Positions 8,950 to 17,716 of a stretch of 64,000 nt of DNA are shown piece after piece; within the stretch, counting starts at the first letter, position 1; every line of letters begins with the position of its first letter. Position numbers and translations under genes: made by a program. Where the stretch lies: NCBI GenBank assembly GCA_017621845.1, contig JAGASI010000002.1, forward strand, positions 1 through 64,000, read 5' to 3'. The notes under the pieces were generated by a model that searched no databases, was not told the origin of the DNA, and was given only the letters and a program-made list of their open reading frames with translations. The stretch comes from Muribaculaceae bacterium (GTDB taxonomy: Bacteria; Bacteroidota; Bacteroidia; Bacteroidales; Muribaculaceae).

Positions 8950-8970
8950 GACAATGCCTTAAATTGGATG

Positions 8971-10515
8971 TTAACCGAGTTTGCGCAACAGGGCGTTTAG
9001 GCTCACGCGGCCATGGATGAGCCGGTGCAGGTCGGCGACATTGACGCGTGTCTGTTCCATTGAGTCGCGCTCACGCAGGGTGACGGTGTTGTCCTCGAGA
9101 GTCTGGTGGTCAACGGTGATACAGAATGGAGTACCTATGGCATCCTGTCGACGGTAACGCTTGCCGATTGAGTCTTTCTCGTCATAGTGTGTGGCAAAAT
9201 CAAATTTCAAGTCGTTTACAATCTCACGGGCTTTGTCGGGGAGTCCGTCTTTTTTTACCAGAGGCATTACGGCGCATTTGACAGGAGCCAAAGCCTCGGG
9301 CAAGTGAAGGACTACGCGTGTCTCACCGTTGGGCAGAGCTTGCTCTTCATAGCTTGAACACAATACTGACAGGAACATACGGTCAACGCCGATAGAGGTC
9401 TCGATGACATAGGGCACGTAGCTCTCGTTTAGCTCGGGGTCAAAGTATTTGATATTCTTGCCCGAGAATTTCTCGTGCTGGGAGAGGTCAAAGTTTGTGC
9501 GTGAGTGAACACCCTCGACTTCTTTGAAGCCAAATGGCATCTTGAACTCGATGTCGGTGGCGGCGTTGGCATAGTGGGCAAGCTTGTCGTGGTCGTGGAA
9601 GCGATATTTCTCGTCACCCAGGCCGAGGGCCTTGTGCCAGGCCAGACGCCATTGTTTCCATTGGTCAAACCACTTGAGTTCCTCGCCGGGACGTACAAAG
9701 AATTGCATCTCCATCTGTTCAAACTCGCGCATGCGGAATATGAATTGGCGAGCAACAATCTCGTTACGGAAGGCTTTGCCTATCTGGGCTATTCCGAAGG
9801 GTAGGCGCATACGGCCGGTTTTCTGAACGTTTAGGTAGTTGACAAATATGCCCTGGGCTGTCTCGGGACGCAGGTAGACGGTCATAGAGCCGTCGGCAGT
9901 TGAGCCCATCTCGGTCTTAAACATGAGGTTGAACTGACGTACATCGGTCCAGTTCTTGGTGCCTGAAATGGGACATACTATACCTTCATCGAGGATAATC
10001 TGTTTAAGCTCTTCAAGGTCGTTGTCGTTCATGGCTTTGGCAAAGCGCTCGTGCAAAGCGTCACGGCGTGCCACGTGGTCACATACACGAGGATTGGTCT
10101 GGCGATAAAGTGCCTCATCAAATGACTCTCCAAAGCGCTTGGCTGCCTTGGCGACTTCTTTCTCGATTTTTTCGTCATACTTGGCGAGTTGTTCCTCGAT
10201 AAGGACATCAGCGCGGTAACGTTTCTTGGAGTCGCGGTTATCAATCAATGGGTCATTGAAAGCATCAACGTGGCCCGAAGCTTTCCAGATGGTGGGGTGC
10301 ATGAAGATAGCCGAGTCGATACCGACAATATTCTCATGCAACAGAGTCATAGCGTCCCACCAGTAACGTTTGATATTATTTTTAAGCTCGACGCCGTTCT
10401 GACCGTAGTCATACACGGCGGCGAGTCCGTCATAGATTTCACTTGATTGGAAGACAAAACCGTATTCCTTGGCGTGTGAAACGATTTTTTTAAAAACATC
10501 TTCTTGTTGAGCCAT
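8971..10515 (-). CDS. glyS: Glycyl-tRNA synthetase, dimeric class II type
   Basis: It charges tRNA-Gly with glycine. The 514-residue length and motifs are those of the single-chain alpha2 enzyme rather than the two-subunit GlyQ/GlyS type. They include GFVFQSSEIYDGLAAVYDYG near residue 20, LRPETAQGIFVNY near 215, the motif 2 region FRNEI...FIFRMREFEQMEMQFF near 245, and the C-terminal anticodon-binding domain from about 410 (LAPVKCAVMPLVKKDG). A well-formed promoter lies 115-146 bp upstream, leaving a ~110-nt leader. I saw no convincing T-box or riboswitch in that leader. Confidence 0.95.
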   Translation of the reverse strand: MAQQEDVFKKIVSHAKEYGFVFQSSEIYDGLAAVYDYGQNGVELKNNIKRYWWDAMTLLHENIVGIDSAIFMHPTIWKASGHVDAFNDPLIDNRDSKKRYRADVLIEEQLAKYDEKIEKEVAKAAKRFGESFDEALYRQTNPRVCDHVARRDALHERFAKAMNDNDLEELKQIILDEGIVCPISGTKNWTDVRQFNLMFKTEMGSTADGSMTVYLRPETAQGIFVNYLNVQKTGRMRLPFGIAQIGKAFRNEIVARQFIFRMREFEQMEMQFFVRPGEELKWFDQWKQWRLAWHKALGLGDEKYRFHDHDKLAHYANAATDIEFKMPFGFKEVEGVHSRTNFDLSQHEKFSGKNIKYFDPELNESYVPYVIETSIGVDRMFLSVLCSSYEEQALPNGETRVVLHLPEALAPVKCAVMPLVKKDGLPDKAREIVNDLKFDFATHYDEKDSIGKRYRRQDAIGTPFCITVDHQTLEDNTVTLRERDSMEQTRVNVADLHRLIHGRVSLNALLRKLG

Positions 10516-10629
10516 AGCTTTTTAAATAATTATAATGGTGTTGAAATATTATTGTCCTGTAAATATGTCAGTATAGTGTCGGGGTCTAACCGTCATGAGT
10601 ATAACACCTCTTGGCACTATAACAGCCCA

Positions 10630-10661
10630 CAAATTTAACGATTATATCCGAGATACCCAAA
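10630..10661 (-). promoter_or_regulatory. Promoter of glyS
   Basis: On the minus strand TTTG (10661-10658), a 20-nt spacer and TAAATTTG (10637-10630) match the Bacteroidota -33/-7 consensus. Transcription would start near 10623, giving a leader of about 110 nt. Confidence 0.75.
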
Positions 10662-10744
10662 TAACCGGAATACGCGTTTGCTTAGATTAAATAAGTGAGA
10701 CTAATAAATGTGAATAGTGGGAGCCGGGGCTTTTAAACATACTC

Positions 10745-11383
10745 TTAGATGTATACCGCGTCGGAAAGCCCGGGAGGGTTTGGGCCGGTGAGGTAGATGG
10801 TGGCGCCTGATGATTGGGCGAGGTTGATCAATGGCATGTCATCGGCGTGGTCGGTGATGACGGCGGCAAGCTCTTTGTTGTGGTCATGGAGGTAGCGGTT
10901 TACCCGGTGGGCCTTGACTTGGCCGCGATTTTCGATAATGTCTTCGCGGGCTAATAAGTTGCCTTCTGACGAGGTATAATATGAGCTGATAATGTCGGCA
11001 TCATCAAGCTCTGGTAGTGACGCTACGACATCCATGTATACATCGGGCGCGGCAGTGGCAATCAATATCCTGTCCCCTTGTTTGTGGGAGTTATTAATTA
11101 TATCTAAAACTGCCGGATTTATGTGCTTTGATAGCTTGTTTTTAAACTTATGCTTTAATGTGTCTGTTGTCTTGATGTATGACAACATCCGATACTTCAT
11201 GTCAATGTGGGAGACCAGGTGGAGTCGGCGCGCTGTTAGTGTGGTTAGTGATTTGGCCAGCCGCCATAGTTGACCTTTTTTTAACATCAGACTCATTGCA
11301 CATTTAAAGAAAAGATGTAATGAGTTGCATGTAACCAACGTCTCGTCAAGGTCTACTATGATCAATTTATTGGTGCCTTTCAT
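10745..11383 (-). CDS. HAD-superfamily phosphatase (HAD-IB-like)
   Basis: The 212-residue cytoplasmic product has HAD motif I as DLDETLV near residue 10, motif II as IATAAP near 108, and motif IV as TDHADDMPLI near 180. The helical cap between motifs I and II fits the phosphoserine-phosphatase-like IB subclass. The substrate is unknown. It follows a phosphoribosyltransferase gene by 3 bp, so the two are almost certainly translated together. A phosphorylated ribosyl compound made or consumed by the neighbour is a reasonable but untested substrate. Confidence 0.85.
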   Translation of the reverse strand: MKGTNKLIIVDLDETLVTCNSLHLFFKCAMSLMLKKGQLWRLAKSLTTLTARRLHLVSHIDMKYRMLSYIKTTDTLKHKFKNKLSKHINPAVLDIINNSHKQGDRILIATAAPDVYMDVVASLPELDDADIISSYYTSSEGNLLAREDIIENRGQVKAHRVNRYLHDHNKELAAVITDHADDMPLINLAQSSGATIYLTGPNPPGLSDAVYI

Positions 11384-11386
11384 TGT

Positions 11387-11938
11387 TTAACGATAGTCTT
11401 TGGACCAGGGAAATCTCAGTAGTATGCCTTGGTTGTATAGTGAATAATCGGGGGTGAGGATTGGGGCATCGGTGGTGACGGTGATGGCGGCGGTTTTAAT
11501 AACCGCATTGGGAGTTATGGCAGATACATAATCTTGTACTGAGGACATTGTAGCCCCGCTGTCAACTGCATCGTCGATGATGAGTATGCGGGAATATTTT
11601 TTCAGTGTTTCGATGGTGTCGCCGGATAGGGAGGGCGTTGTTGATAAGGGCTTTTTATGGGTTAGTCGACGAGCTTCGCGTATCCTTAAGTAATCCTTTA
11701 ATTTTATTGGGAAATACTTTACTATTGAGAATATTATGTTTAAATGCTCTTTTGTCCGGGTCGATGGACGGCATGATTTAATTGTGACGTGAGGCAAGTC
11801 TGAAAACATGTTGTCGGCAACGATGGCGCCCCCCGTGGCTATACCGATGATCAGCTCGGGGTTAAAGCCGGAGCATAAATTTTGGAGGCGCCAGCAGTGT
11901 TCCTTCAGGGCGATGGAATTGAGAGTGACAACTTTCAT
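11387..11938 (-). CDS. Type I phosphoribosyltransferase
   Basis: The 183-residue product has the PRPP-binding loop ILIIDDAVDSGATMSS near residue 120 and an upstream IIGIATGGAIVADNMF near 30, so the type I phosphoribosyltransferase fold is clear. The base-recognition hood is not diagnostic: it could act on a purine, or on a non-nucleobase acceptor. The -7 element lies only 5 bp before the ATG, so the mRNA would be nearly leaderless. The gene is divergent from dusB and is followed 3 bp later by the HAD phosphatase gene. Confidence 0.85.
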   Translation of the reverse strand: MKVVTLNSIALKEHCWRLQNLCSGFNPELIIGIATGGAIVADNMFSDLPHVTIKSCRPSTRTKEHLNIIFSIVKYFPIKLKDYLRIREARRLTHKKPLSTTPSLSGDTIETLKKYSRILIIDDAVDSGATMSSVQDYVSAITPNAVIKTAAITVTTDAPILTPDYSLYNQGILLRFPWSKDYR

Positions 11939-11943
11939 AGGGA

Positions 11944-11951
11944 CAAAATTA
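11944..11951 (-). promoter_or_regulatory. -7 element for the phosphoribosyltransferase-HAD operon
   Basis: TAATTTTG (minus strand) matches TAnnTTTG and ends 5 bp before the start codon at 11938. No clear -33 TTG is seen. If used, the transcript is leaderless or nearly so. Confidence 0.5.
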
Positions 11952-11972
11952 CGTTTTTTAAATAAATTATAG

Positions 11973-11980
11973 TACTTTTG
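11973..11980 (+). promoter_or_regulatory. -7 element for dusB
   Basis: TACTTTTG matches TAnnTTTG and ends 20 bp before the dusB ATG at 12001. The -33 region is A/T-rich without a clear TTG. Confidence 0.55.
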
Positions 11981-12000
11981 TTCATCAAAGTTTCCTATTG

Positions 12001-12984
12001 ATGAAAATCGCAGATATAGATTTAGGAGAGCGCCCGGTGGTGTTGGCTCCGATGGAAGATGTTACTGACTCGTCTTTTCGCTTGATATGCAAGGAGATGG
12101 GAGCTGATATGACCTATACAGAGTTTGTGTCGGCCGATGCTTTGGTGCGCTCTATCGCCTCTACTACCCGCAAGTTGACTATCGCTGATGGTGAGCGCCC
12201 TACGGCTATTCAGATTTATGGCCGGGAGGTAGACCCTATGGTTGAAGCCGCCCGCATTGTCGAGCAAGCAGGTCCTGACATCATTGATATTAATTTTGGC
12301 TGTCCGGTAAAAAAAGTTGCCGGCAAGGGGGCCGGAGCCGGTATGTTGCGTGATATACCTAAGATGCTTGAGATAACACGTGCGGTTGTCGATGCAGTCA
12401 GTCTTCCGGTAACGGTAAAGACACGTCTTGGGTGGGATCATAATACCAAAATCATTGTGGATTTGGCCGAACAATTGCAAGACTGTGGCATCAGTGCTTT
12501 GACTGTCCATGGACGCACACGTTCCCAGATGTATACCGGCGAAGCCGACTGGGAAATGATTGCACGTGTCAAGAACAACCCCCGTCTTACAATCCCGGTT
12601 ATTGGCAATGGTGATATTGTCGATGGCGAGAGTGCGATGAGGGCTTTTGATACCGGAGTGGATGCAATCATGGTAGGACGTGCCTCAATTGGTGCACCAT
12701 GGGTGTTTAAGGATATAAAAAACGTTCTAAACCATAGAGATGACATGTTGACTTTAAACGACAAGTTTAATATCATACGTCGTCAAATCAATGAAAGCGT
12801 CGAGCGTATTGACCAGTACCGAGGCATACTCCATATACGTCGTCATCTGGCAGCTTCACCTCTATTCAAAAACATCCCCTCATTCAGGCCAACGCGAATA
12901 GCCATGCTCCGTGCCGATACAGTTGATGAACTGATGTCAATTATCGATGGCGTTGAAGAACAGTTGTCGGCGTGTAGCCGATGA
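12001..12984 (+). CDS. dusB: tRNA-dihydrouridine synthase (DusB-type)
   Basis: This flavoprotein reduces specific uridines in the tRNA D-arm to dihydrouridine using NADPH. In the 327-residue product, residues 15-30 hold APMEDVTDSSFR, the catalytic Cys lies in INFGCPVKK near residue 98, VKTRLGWD near 140 binds FMN, LTVHGRTRSQMYTG near 168 and DAIMVGRASIGAPW near 222 complete the TIM barrel, and the C-terminal helical domain binds tRNA. The ATG at 12001 is preferred over an in-frame TTG one codon earlier. Bacteroidota usually have one DusB-like enzyme; the exact position modified is not readable from the sequence. Confidence 0.92.
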   Translation: MKIADIDLGERPVVLAPMEDVTDSSFRLICKEMGADMTYTEFVSADALVRSIASTTRKLTIADGERPTAIQIYGREVDPMVEAARIVEQAGPDIIDINFGCPVKKVAGKGAGAGMLRDIPKMLEITRAVVDAVSLPVTVKTRLGWDHNTKIIVDLAEQLQDCGISALTVHGRTRSQMYTGEADWEMIARVKNNPRLTIPVIGNGDIVDGESAMRAFDTGVDAIMVGRASIGAPWVFKDIKNVLNHRDDMLTLNDKFNIIRRQINESVERIDQYRGILHIRRHLAASPLFKNIPSFRPTRIAMLRADTVDELMSIIDGVEEQLSACSR

Positions 12985-13071
12985 GATAGAGCCAATGGCA
13001 ATCCTTGACTAATACCAATCAAAATTTACTATATAATAATCCATAATAATAACTAATCAATCATCAAGATT

Positions 13072-15627
13072 ATGAAGAAAAGTTTACTGTCGATTTTATT
13101 GTTGTCGGCACTCCCTATGACGGCTCAGACTTCAGAGACTGTCAATATCCAGGGTACCGACTACCGTATGGACAAGTTGCAGGAACGTCAGATAGGTCCG
13201 GGCGCTGTCTATACCCGTTACCGGGTGCCACTATTCCCGCTGAATATCAACCTGGTCAAGGTGGATGTAACCAATCCCTATGTTAAAATCGAGACTTCGC
13301 TTCCCAAGGACCGCTCGGCCGGCACAGAATTATTGGTTGAGGCGGCCAAGCGTTATGATGCTAAGGATCATCATGCTATTGTCGCCCAAAATTCCAATTT
13401 CTGGATTGTATCAACCCAGCCGATGTGGAATGCTTATAATGCCTCAACACACAATATAAGTATGCGCAATGGTATGCTTTCGATTGACTCCAAGTCCTAT
13501 CCCCATTGGTGGTGGTGGCAGAGCGATCGTGGCGGTATCGTATCGGCAACCGCCGATAACGAATTGTTTATTGATGGATGCCGCACGGAGATGACTTTCC
13601 GCAACGACAAGATTGGCACTCATGACTTCACCAACTGTAACAAAGGCTTCAAGACCGGTCAGGTGTCGATTTATACACCATGGTTTGGTCCCGATCGACA
13701 ATTCCTGCCTCTTAAGGATGATACTCCCGAGCAGATACAGAATAATGACATACATTATGATATAGATGAGGAGTCTGACTGCTATGAAGTGATGTTGAAA
13801 ATCGCTCAGGACGAAACATGGATGGGTGGTAAAGATATCAAGTTTATAGTAAGCGAAGTGCGTCAGACCAAAGGTCGTGGCGTCTTGGGAGACTATGACC
13901 TGGCGATTGTCTCGCGTGAGTCCTACCTCGGCCAGCTCGTTGCCGGTGATGAGGTTGTTCTCAACTATAGCTGGGTGTTTGAGCGTGAAGGCAAAGAGGT
14001 GAGACCGCTTATCGAGCAAGCTGTCGGCGGTAACATGGTAGTGATGAGACACGGCAAAATCACTGAGCAAAACTACTGGGACTCCTATAACACGATGGTT
14101 TACTCCCGCTCGGCCTATGGATGTTCAGAAGATAACAAGACTCTGTATATGATGACCATCGACATGTCAAGTGACCCTGTCTACGGTCAGTCCAAGGGTT
14201 GTACAACGGCTGAGATGTGTGACATCATGCGTTATCTCGGCGCATGGAACGTCATAAACGTCGATGCCGGAGGTTCGGCCGAGCTCATGGTCGACGGACA
14301 TATAATCAATAAAACTACTGAAGGTACGCCTCGAGCTGTTGGTAATGGCTGGATGGTTTTCAACACCGCTCCTGACCAGGATAAAGAGATTGCTTCTCTG
14401 GCGTTCTATGACGTGACACTGCGCACACCTGTCGGCTCGATATATTCTCCACGAGTGATTGCCTTTAATCAATATGGTACACAACTCGATGATGACTTTC
14501 GCGACTATATTGTCGTCTCCGATGACTTTACCGGAACCGGCAACGGAAATATACTTAATGCAGGCCTGACAGCCGGCAATGGCATCATGACTATACGCAC
14601 CGAGGGTGGCGTTACCGTCAGCAAGGAAATTGAATTGTTTGATGCCGAGCCTCAACTCAAGCGCCAGAGTGTGGTTATCGATAACACTCATAGCTATAGT
14701 ATCGAGGTCGTATCTCAAGAAGATAGCAAGACATATACCTATAATCCCGGCGCATATGAATGGACAGTTGCCGACACCAATGTCGCTACGGTCGATGAGG
14801 ATGGAATACTTCATGCTGTTGCCAATGGCTCGACAACTGTCAGTGCCAAAGTCGGTGACAACGAAATGAAGCTTGCTGTAAACGTCGAGAATTGTCCGAC
14901 TCCCACTATGGGAGCCTATGGCGATTGGACAACCTGGACTGCCAAGGGAAATTCAGGCCTGAAAAACTTCACCCTCGCTGCCGATGGCACGTTGACATAT
15001 ACCTATGGTACACCACGAGCAATGGCGACAATCACTCTGACCAAGGCTACTACAGTCTACGGCCTCCCCACTTCGTTGGTTGTAGAGTTTACATCTGATA
15101 TTCCCATGCAGAGCGTTGAACTCAATCTTGCCGCCTATGGCAAGGAGTCTCAGGCTACTATGACCGTTAAACCCGAGGAAGGTTTTGCCGCCGATACCCC
15201 CTGCAAGGCTGTATTTGACGTGGCTCAACTTGGTGACATCAAAGACGTCGGTACTTATCCGTTGACATTTAAGACGCTTAAATTCAACACCCCCCATAAG
15301 TCGGACTATAAGGGTGAACGCACTCTCAAGGTTACCAATTTCTATGCCACCTATGATAACGAGGGCTCGGTTGCCGACATCACTGTTGATGACCGTGGCG
15401 TCAGTGTTGCTCCTAACCCCGTCGATGCCGGTGCATCGGTGTTGGTATCAGCATCATCAGCCATCAATCGCGTTGAGATTTACTCAATGAGCGGAATATT
15501 GGTATCGTCTGCAGCGGTTGCTTCGGGCGTAGCTGCCGACATCATGGCACCCGCCGCCCCCGGCACATACATTGTCCGCGTTATCACCAACGCCGCCTCG
15601 GCGTCATCGATACTTATTGTCAAGTAA
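13072..15627 (+). CDS. Secreted phosphodiester glycosidase (NAGPA domain) with Ig-like and T9SS sorting domains
   Basis: The 851-residue product has a Sec signal peptide ending near residue 19 (LPMTAQ). Residues 60-440 match the NAGPA/phosphodiester glycosidase family, with HHAIVAQNSNFW near residue 100 and INVDAGGSAELMVDG near 395 as the conserved strand-loop pair. Residues 530-615 look like a bacterial Ig-like BIG2 domain (YEWTVADTNVATVDEDG). The last ~80 residues form a type A T9SS sorting tail: VAPNPVDAG, then IYSMSGILV and GTYIVRV. Known relatives uncover phosphate-linked sugars; the substrate here is unknown. It is probably exported and attached to the cell surface. Its gene is not coupled to dusB (87-bp gap). 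Confidence 0.85.
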   Translation: MKKSLLSILLLSALPMTAQTSETVNIQGTDYRMDKLQERQIGPGAVYTRYRVPLFPLNINLVKVDVTNPYVKIETSLPKDRSAGTELLVEAAKRYDAKDHHAIVAQNSNFWIVSTQPMWNAYNASTHNISMRNGMLSIDSKSYPHWWWWQSDRGGIVSATADNELFIDGCRTEMTFRNDKIGTHDFTNCNKGFKTGQVSIYTPWFGPDRQFLPLKDDTPEQIQNNDIHYDIDEESDCYEVMLKIAQDETWMGGKDIKFIVSEVRQTKGRGVLGDYDLAIVSRESYLGQLVAGDEVVLNYSWVFEREGKEVRPLIEQAVGGNMVVMRHGKITEQNYWDSYNTMVYSRSAYGCSEDNKTLYMMTIDMSSDPVYGQSKGCTTAEMCDIMRYLGAWNVINVDAGGSAELMVDGHIINKTTEGTPRAVGNGWMVFNTAPDQDKEIASLAFYDVTLRTPVGSIYSPRVIAFNQYGTQLDDDFRDYIVVSDDFTGTGNGNILNAGLTAGNGIMTIRTEGGVTVSKEIELFDAEPQLKRQSVVIDNTHSYSIEVVSQEDSKTYTYNPGAYEWTVADTNVATVDEDGILHAVANGSTTVSAKVGDNEMKLAVNVENCPTPTMGAYGDWTTWTAKGNSGLKNFTLAADGTLTYTYGTPRAMATITLTKATTVYGLPTSLVVEFTSDIPMQSVELNLAAYGKESQATMTVKPEEGFAADTPCKAVFDVAQLGDIKDVGTYPLTFKTLKFNTPHKSDYKGERTLKVTNFYATYDNEGSVADITVDDRGVSVAPNPVDAGASVLVSASSAINRVEIYSMSGILVSSAAVASGVAADIMAPAAPGTYIVRVITNAASASSILIVK

Positions 15628-15646
15628 TCTGACATAGCTACAATAC

Positions 15647-15689
15647 AATGAGGGTGTATCAACCGTTTATGGTTTGATACACCCTCATT
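15647..15689. terminator. Bidirectional terminator between the glycosidase gene and glnA
   Basis: A 16-bp perfect stem (AATGAGGGTGTATCAA and its complement) is extended by CC/GG with one bulge around a short loop. It lies 20 bp past the glycosidase stop and 72 bp before the convergent glnA stop. AT-rich flanks follow on both sides. Confidence 0.85.
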
Positions 15690-15760
15690 AGTTATGTTAA
15701 AGAACACGCCCTTGGCGTGTGTCACCTCATTGTTGACGTTTGTTGAGGCGCCGACGGCTC

Positions 15761-17269
15761 TTAACCGCAGTGGAAGTAGCGATGAACCAAGTCAAGCATC
15801 AATTCGGGGTCGTTCTTGGCTCGGTCGGCTTCGGCTTGGTCGTATGCACGCAACTTGGTTATAATGCCGTCAATCAAGCCGGGAGCAAACACATCCTTGG
15901 CTTCAAAGATAGCGCGGTCGGCATCAAGACAGTCAGCTGAGGCTGCACAATTGACCGGCAGGCTCTTGAGACGGTTAAGAACCTCTACATTCTCGGCGCG
16001 GTGGATATTGACGTCAACATAAGTGTCTCGGGCTATCTCAAGACCTTTGGGGTGCTCGAGACCATAACGCATGGCAACGGCCAACGATGCTATCAGCAGA
16101 TACACATCGGCCGAGCCGTCGGCCGAACGTATCTCAACGGTCTGCTTCAACCCGGTATTGAGCCCCAACTCAGCTGTGCCGGGGTTAAGCTCGGCACACA
16201 TATCTTTTTGAGCAGTCCATCCCAATGGCACGCGTACCAATACCGAGCGGTTGCGGTCGCCCCAGCATACATTGGTAGGAGCCTCTTGATGAGGGACCAG
16301 ACGGAAGTAGGATGTCGGGTTGGTGTTGCCAAAGGCAGTGATTGCCGGCGCCAATTCCATGAGTCCTGCTATTGCTCGACGGGCTACTTCTGATAGCTCG
16401 TGGTGCTCGTTCAGCATCATATTTTGACCATCCTTGACGATGCGCATGTGGATATGCAGGCCCGAACCGGCCTTGCCGGCGGTAATCTTGGGCGCGAAGG
16501 TGATGTCATATCCCTCGTGATAGCCAAGATTGCGTATTACCCACTTGGCAATCATCAGTTGGTCGGCTGCAAGGGGTGCGTCTACGGGTAGGAATTCAAT
16601 CTCGTTCTGCTCATATATGGTGCCGTCAAGCGTGAAGTTGCCAACCTCTGAGTGACCATATTTAATCTGTCCTCCGGTGGCGGCGATGTAGCGCATACAT
16701 TTGGTGCGGAATTCATTGAACTTGGCAAATGGTGCTGACTCGTGGTAACCTTTCTGGTCTGTTGCCTCAAAGGTGGCTTCGTCAGCGCTGATGACATAAT
16801 ACTCAAGCTCGCCCATGGCTTGGAATGTCATGCCGGTCTCGGCTGTAAATTCTTCACAGGCTCGACGCAATATATGCTCGGGCGAGCTGGTCAGCGGATT
16901 ACCGTCTTTGTCAAAGTAGGAACATAGCATCGTTACAGTTGGCAGTTCGGCAAATGGGTCGAGGAAGGCTGTCGAAAATCGTGGCAGTACATACAGGTCA
17001 CTTGAACCGGCCGAAATAAACGGGAACAGAGACGACCCGTCAACTCGCTCGCCGAGAGTGAGTATTGTCTCCAGATAGTTGAGATCATTGATGACAAAGT
17101 TGAGAGTCTTTAGACGTCCGTCAGCTGCCGGATACATAAAGTTAACCATCTCGATATCGTTGTCACTGATATAACGGATGATATCTTCGCGTGTGAAATC
17201 TTTCTGTGGCTTGCCTAAGGCCTTGACAAGGTCATTCTTATTAAGGGCAAGATGTTTATCGTTTGTCAT
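15761..17269 (-). CDS. glnA: Glutamine synthetase family protein (type I-like)
   Basis: Glutamine synthetase makes glutamine from glutamate, ammonia and ATP. The 502-residue product has the N-terminal beta-grasp (residues 25-110), MGELEYYVIS near residue 140 with the metal-binding Glu, AGSGLHIHM near 270 with the catalytic His, NPTSYFRLVPHQEAPTNV near 320 and a WGDRNRSVLVR stretch near 340. I do not see the type I adenylylation tyrosine context, so control by adenylylation is unlikely. A complete promoter lies 33-62 bp upstream. Some type I-like members use other substrates, so the exact reaction is less certain than the family. Confidence 0.85.
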   Translation of the reverse strand: MTNDKHLALNKNDLVKALGKPQKDFTREDIIRYISDNDIEMVNFMYPAADGRLKTLNFVINDLNYLETILTLGERVDGSSLFPFISAGSSDLYVLPRFSTAFLDPFAELPTVTMLCSYFDKDGNPLTSSPEHILRRACEEFTAETGMTFQAMGELEYYVISADEATFEATDQKGYHESAPFAKFNEFRTKCMRYIAATGGQIKYGHSEVGNFTLDGTIYEQNEIEFLPVDAPLAADQLMIAKWVIRNLGYHEGYDITFAPKITAGKAGSGLHIHMRIVKDGQNMMLNEHHELSEVARRAIAGLMELAPAITAFGNTNPTSYFRLVPHQEAPTNVCWGDRNRSVLVRVPLGWTAQKDMCAELNPGTAELGLNTGLKQTVEIRSADGSADVYLLIASLAVAMRYGLEHPKGLEIARDTYVDVNIHRAENVEVLNRLKSLPVNCAASADCLDADRAIFEAKDVFAPGLIDGIITKLRAYDQAEADRAKNDPELMLDLVHRYFHCG

Positions 17270-17301
17270 GGTATGAAATCGTTATTTTTGTTATTGTGTC
17301 G

Positions 17302-17331
17302 CAAAAATAATAATAAACCATAGTTTTTCAA
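17302..17331 (-). promoter_or_regulatory. Promoter of glnA
   Basis: TTG (17331-17329, minus), a 19-nt spacer and TATTTTTG (17309-17302) match the Bacteroidota consensus. The box ends 32 bp before the start codon. Confidence 0.7.
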
Positions 17332-17630
17332 CCTAAAGTCAAGGAAACACATCCTGCTTTAACATAGTTTAATATACATACGCTATTAGAGGTCGTTTCA
17401 AAAATTAATGCGGGCACAGTAGCAAAAGCATTTTTAAACAATTCAAATATTGAAATTATAAAGTTTATGAAACAAAGAATATCATAGCACTGCATCTGTC
17501 TGAGCTCAGTAACATAATACCATCCACCATATACCTGCACCTGTTTACAGATATTTTAAACAACCTCTTAGGCTTGTGATTTACTCATCAATACAATAGC
17601 AGGCGTGTGTACTATTCAAAATATTTTTCT

Positions 17631-17638
17631 TAAATTTG
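17631..17638 (+). promoter_or_regulatory. -7 element for the PASTA-rluD operon
   Basis: TAAATTTG matches TAnnTTTG, 78 bp before the ATG at 17717. The -33 position lacks TTG, so support is moderate. Confidence 0.45.
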
Positions 17639-17716
17639 TCCCAAATTGTATACTTTAACTATAGAACTGATTTAGAATATAAGTATCTGAGGGCATTGCA
17701 TCAGTAATCATCAGCT

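Larger units (their letters stand above)
17270..17716. other. Intergenic region, 447 bp, divergent promoters
   Basis: This AT-rich gap separates divergent glnA and the PASTA protein gene. It holds the glnA promoter (17302-17331) and a -7 element for the plus-strand gene (17631-17638). The middle (about 17340-17620) has only a low-quality minus-strand frame of ~70 codons with no family resemblance, and I see no RNA gene or repeat there. Confidence 0.6.

Noticed and set aside
14167..14814. Minus-strand frame (about 215 codons) inside the phosphodiester glycosidase gene
   Set aside because: It is opposite a conserved secreted enzyme and shows no signal, motif or homology.
17328..17540. Minus-strand frame of 70 codons upstream of glnA
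   Set aside because: It overlaps the glnA promoter, has AT-rich composition and no recognisable motif.
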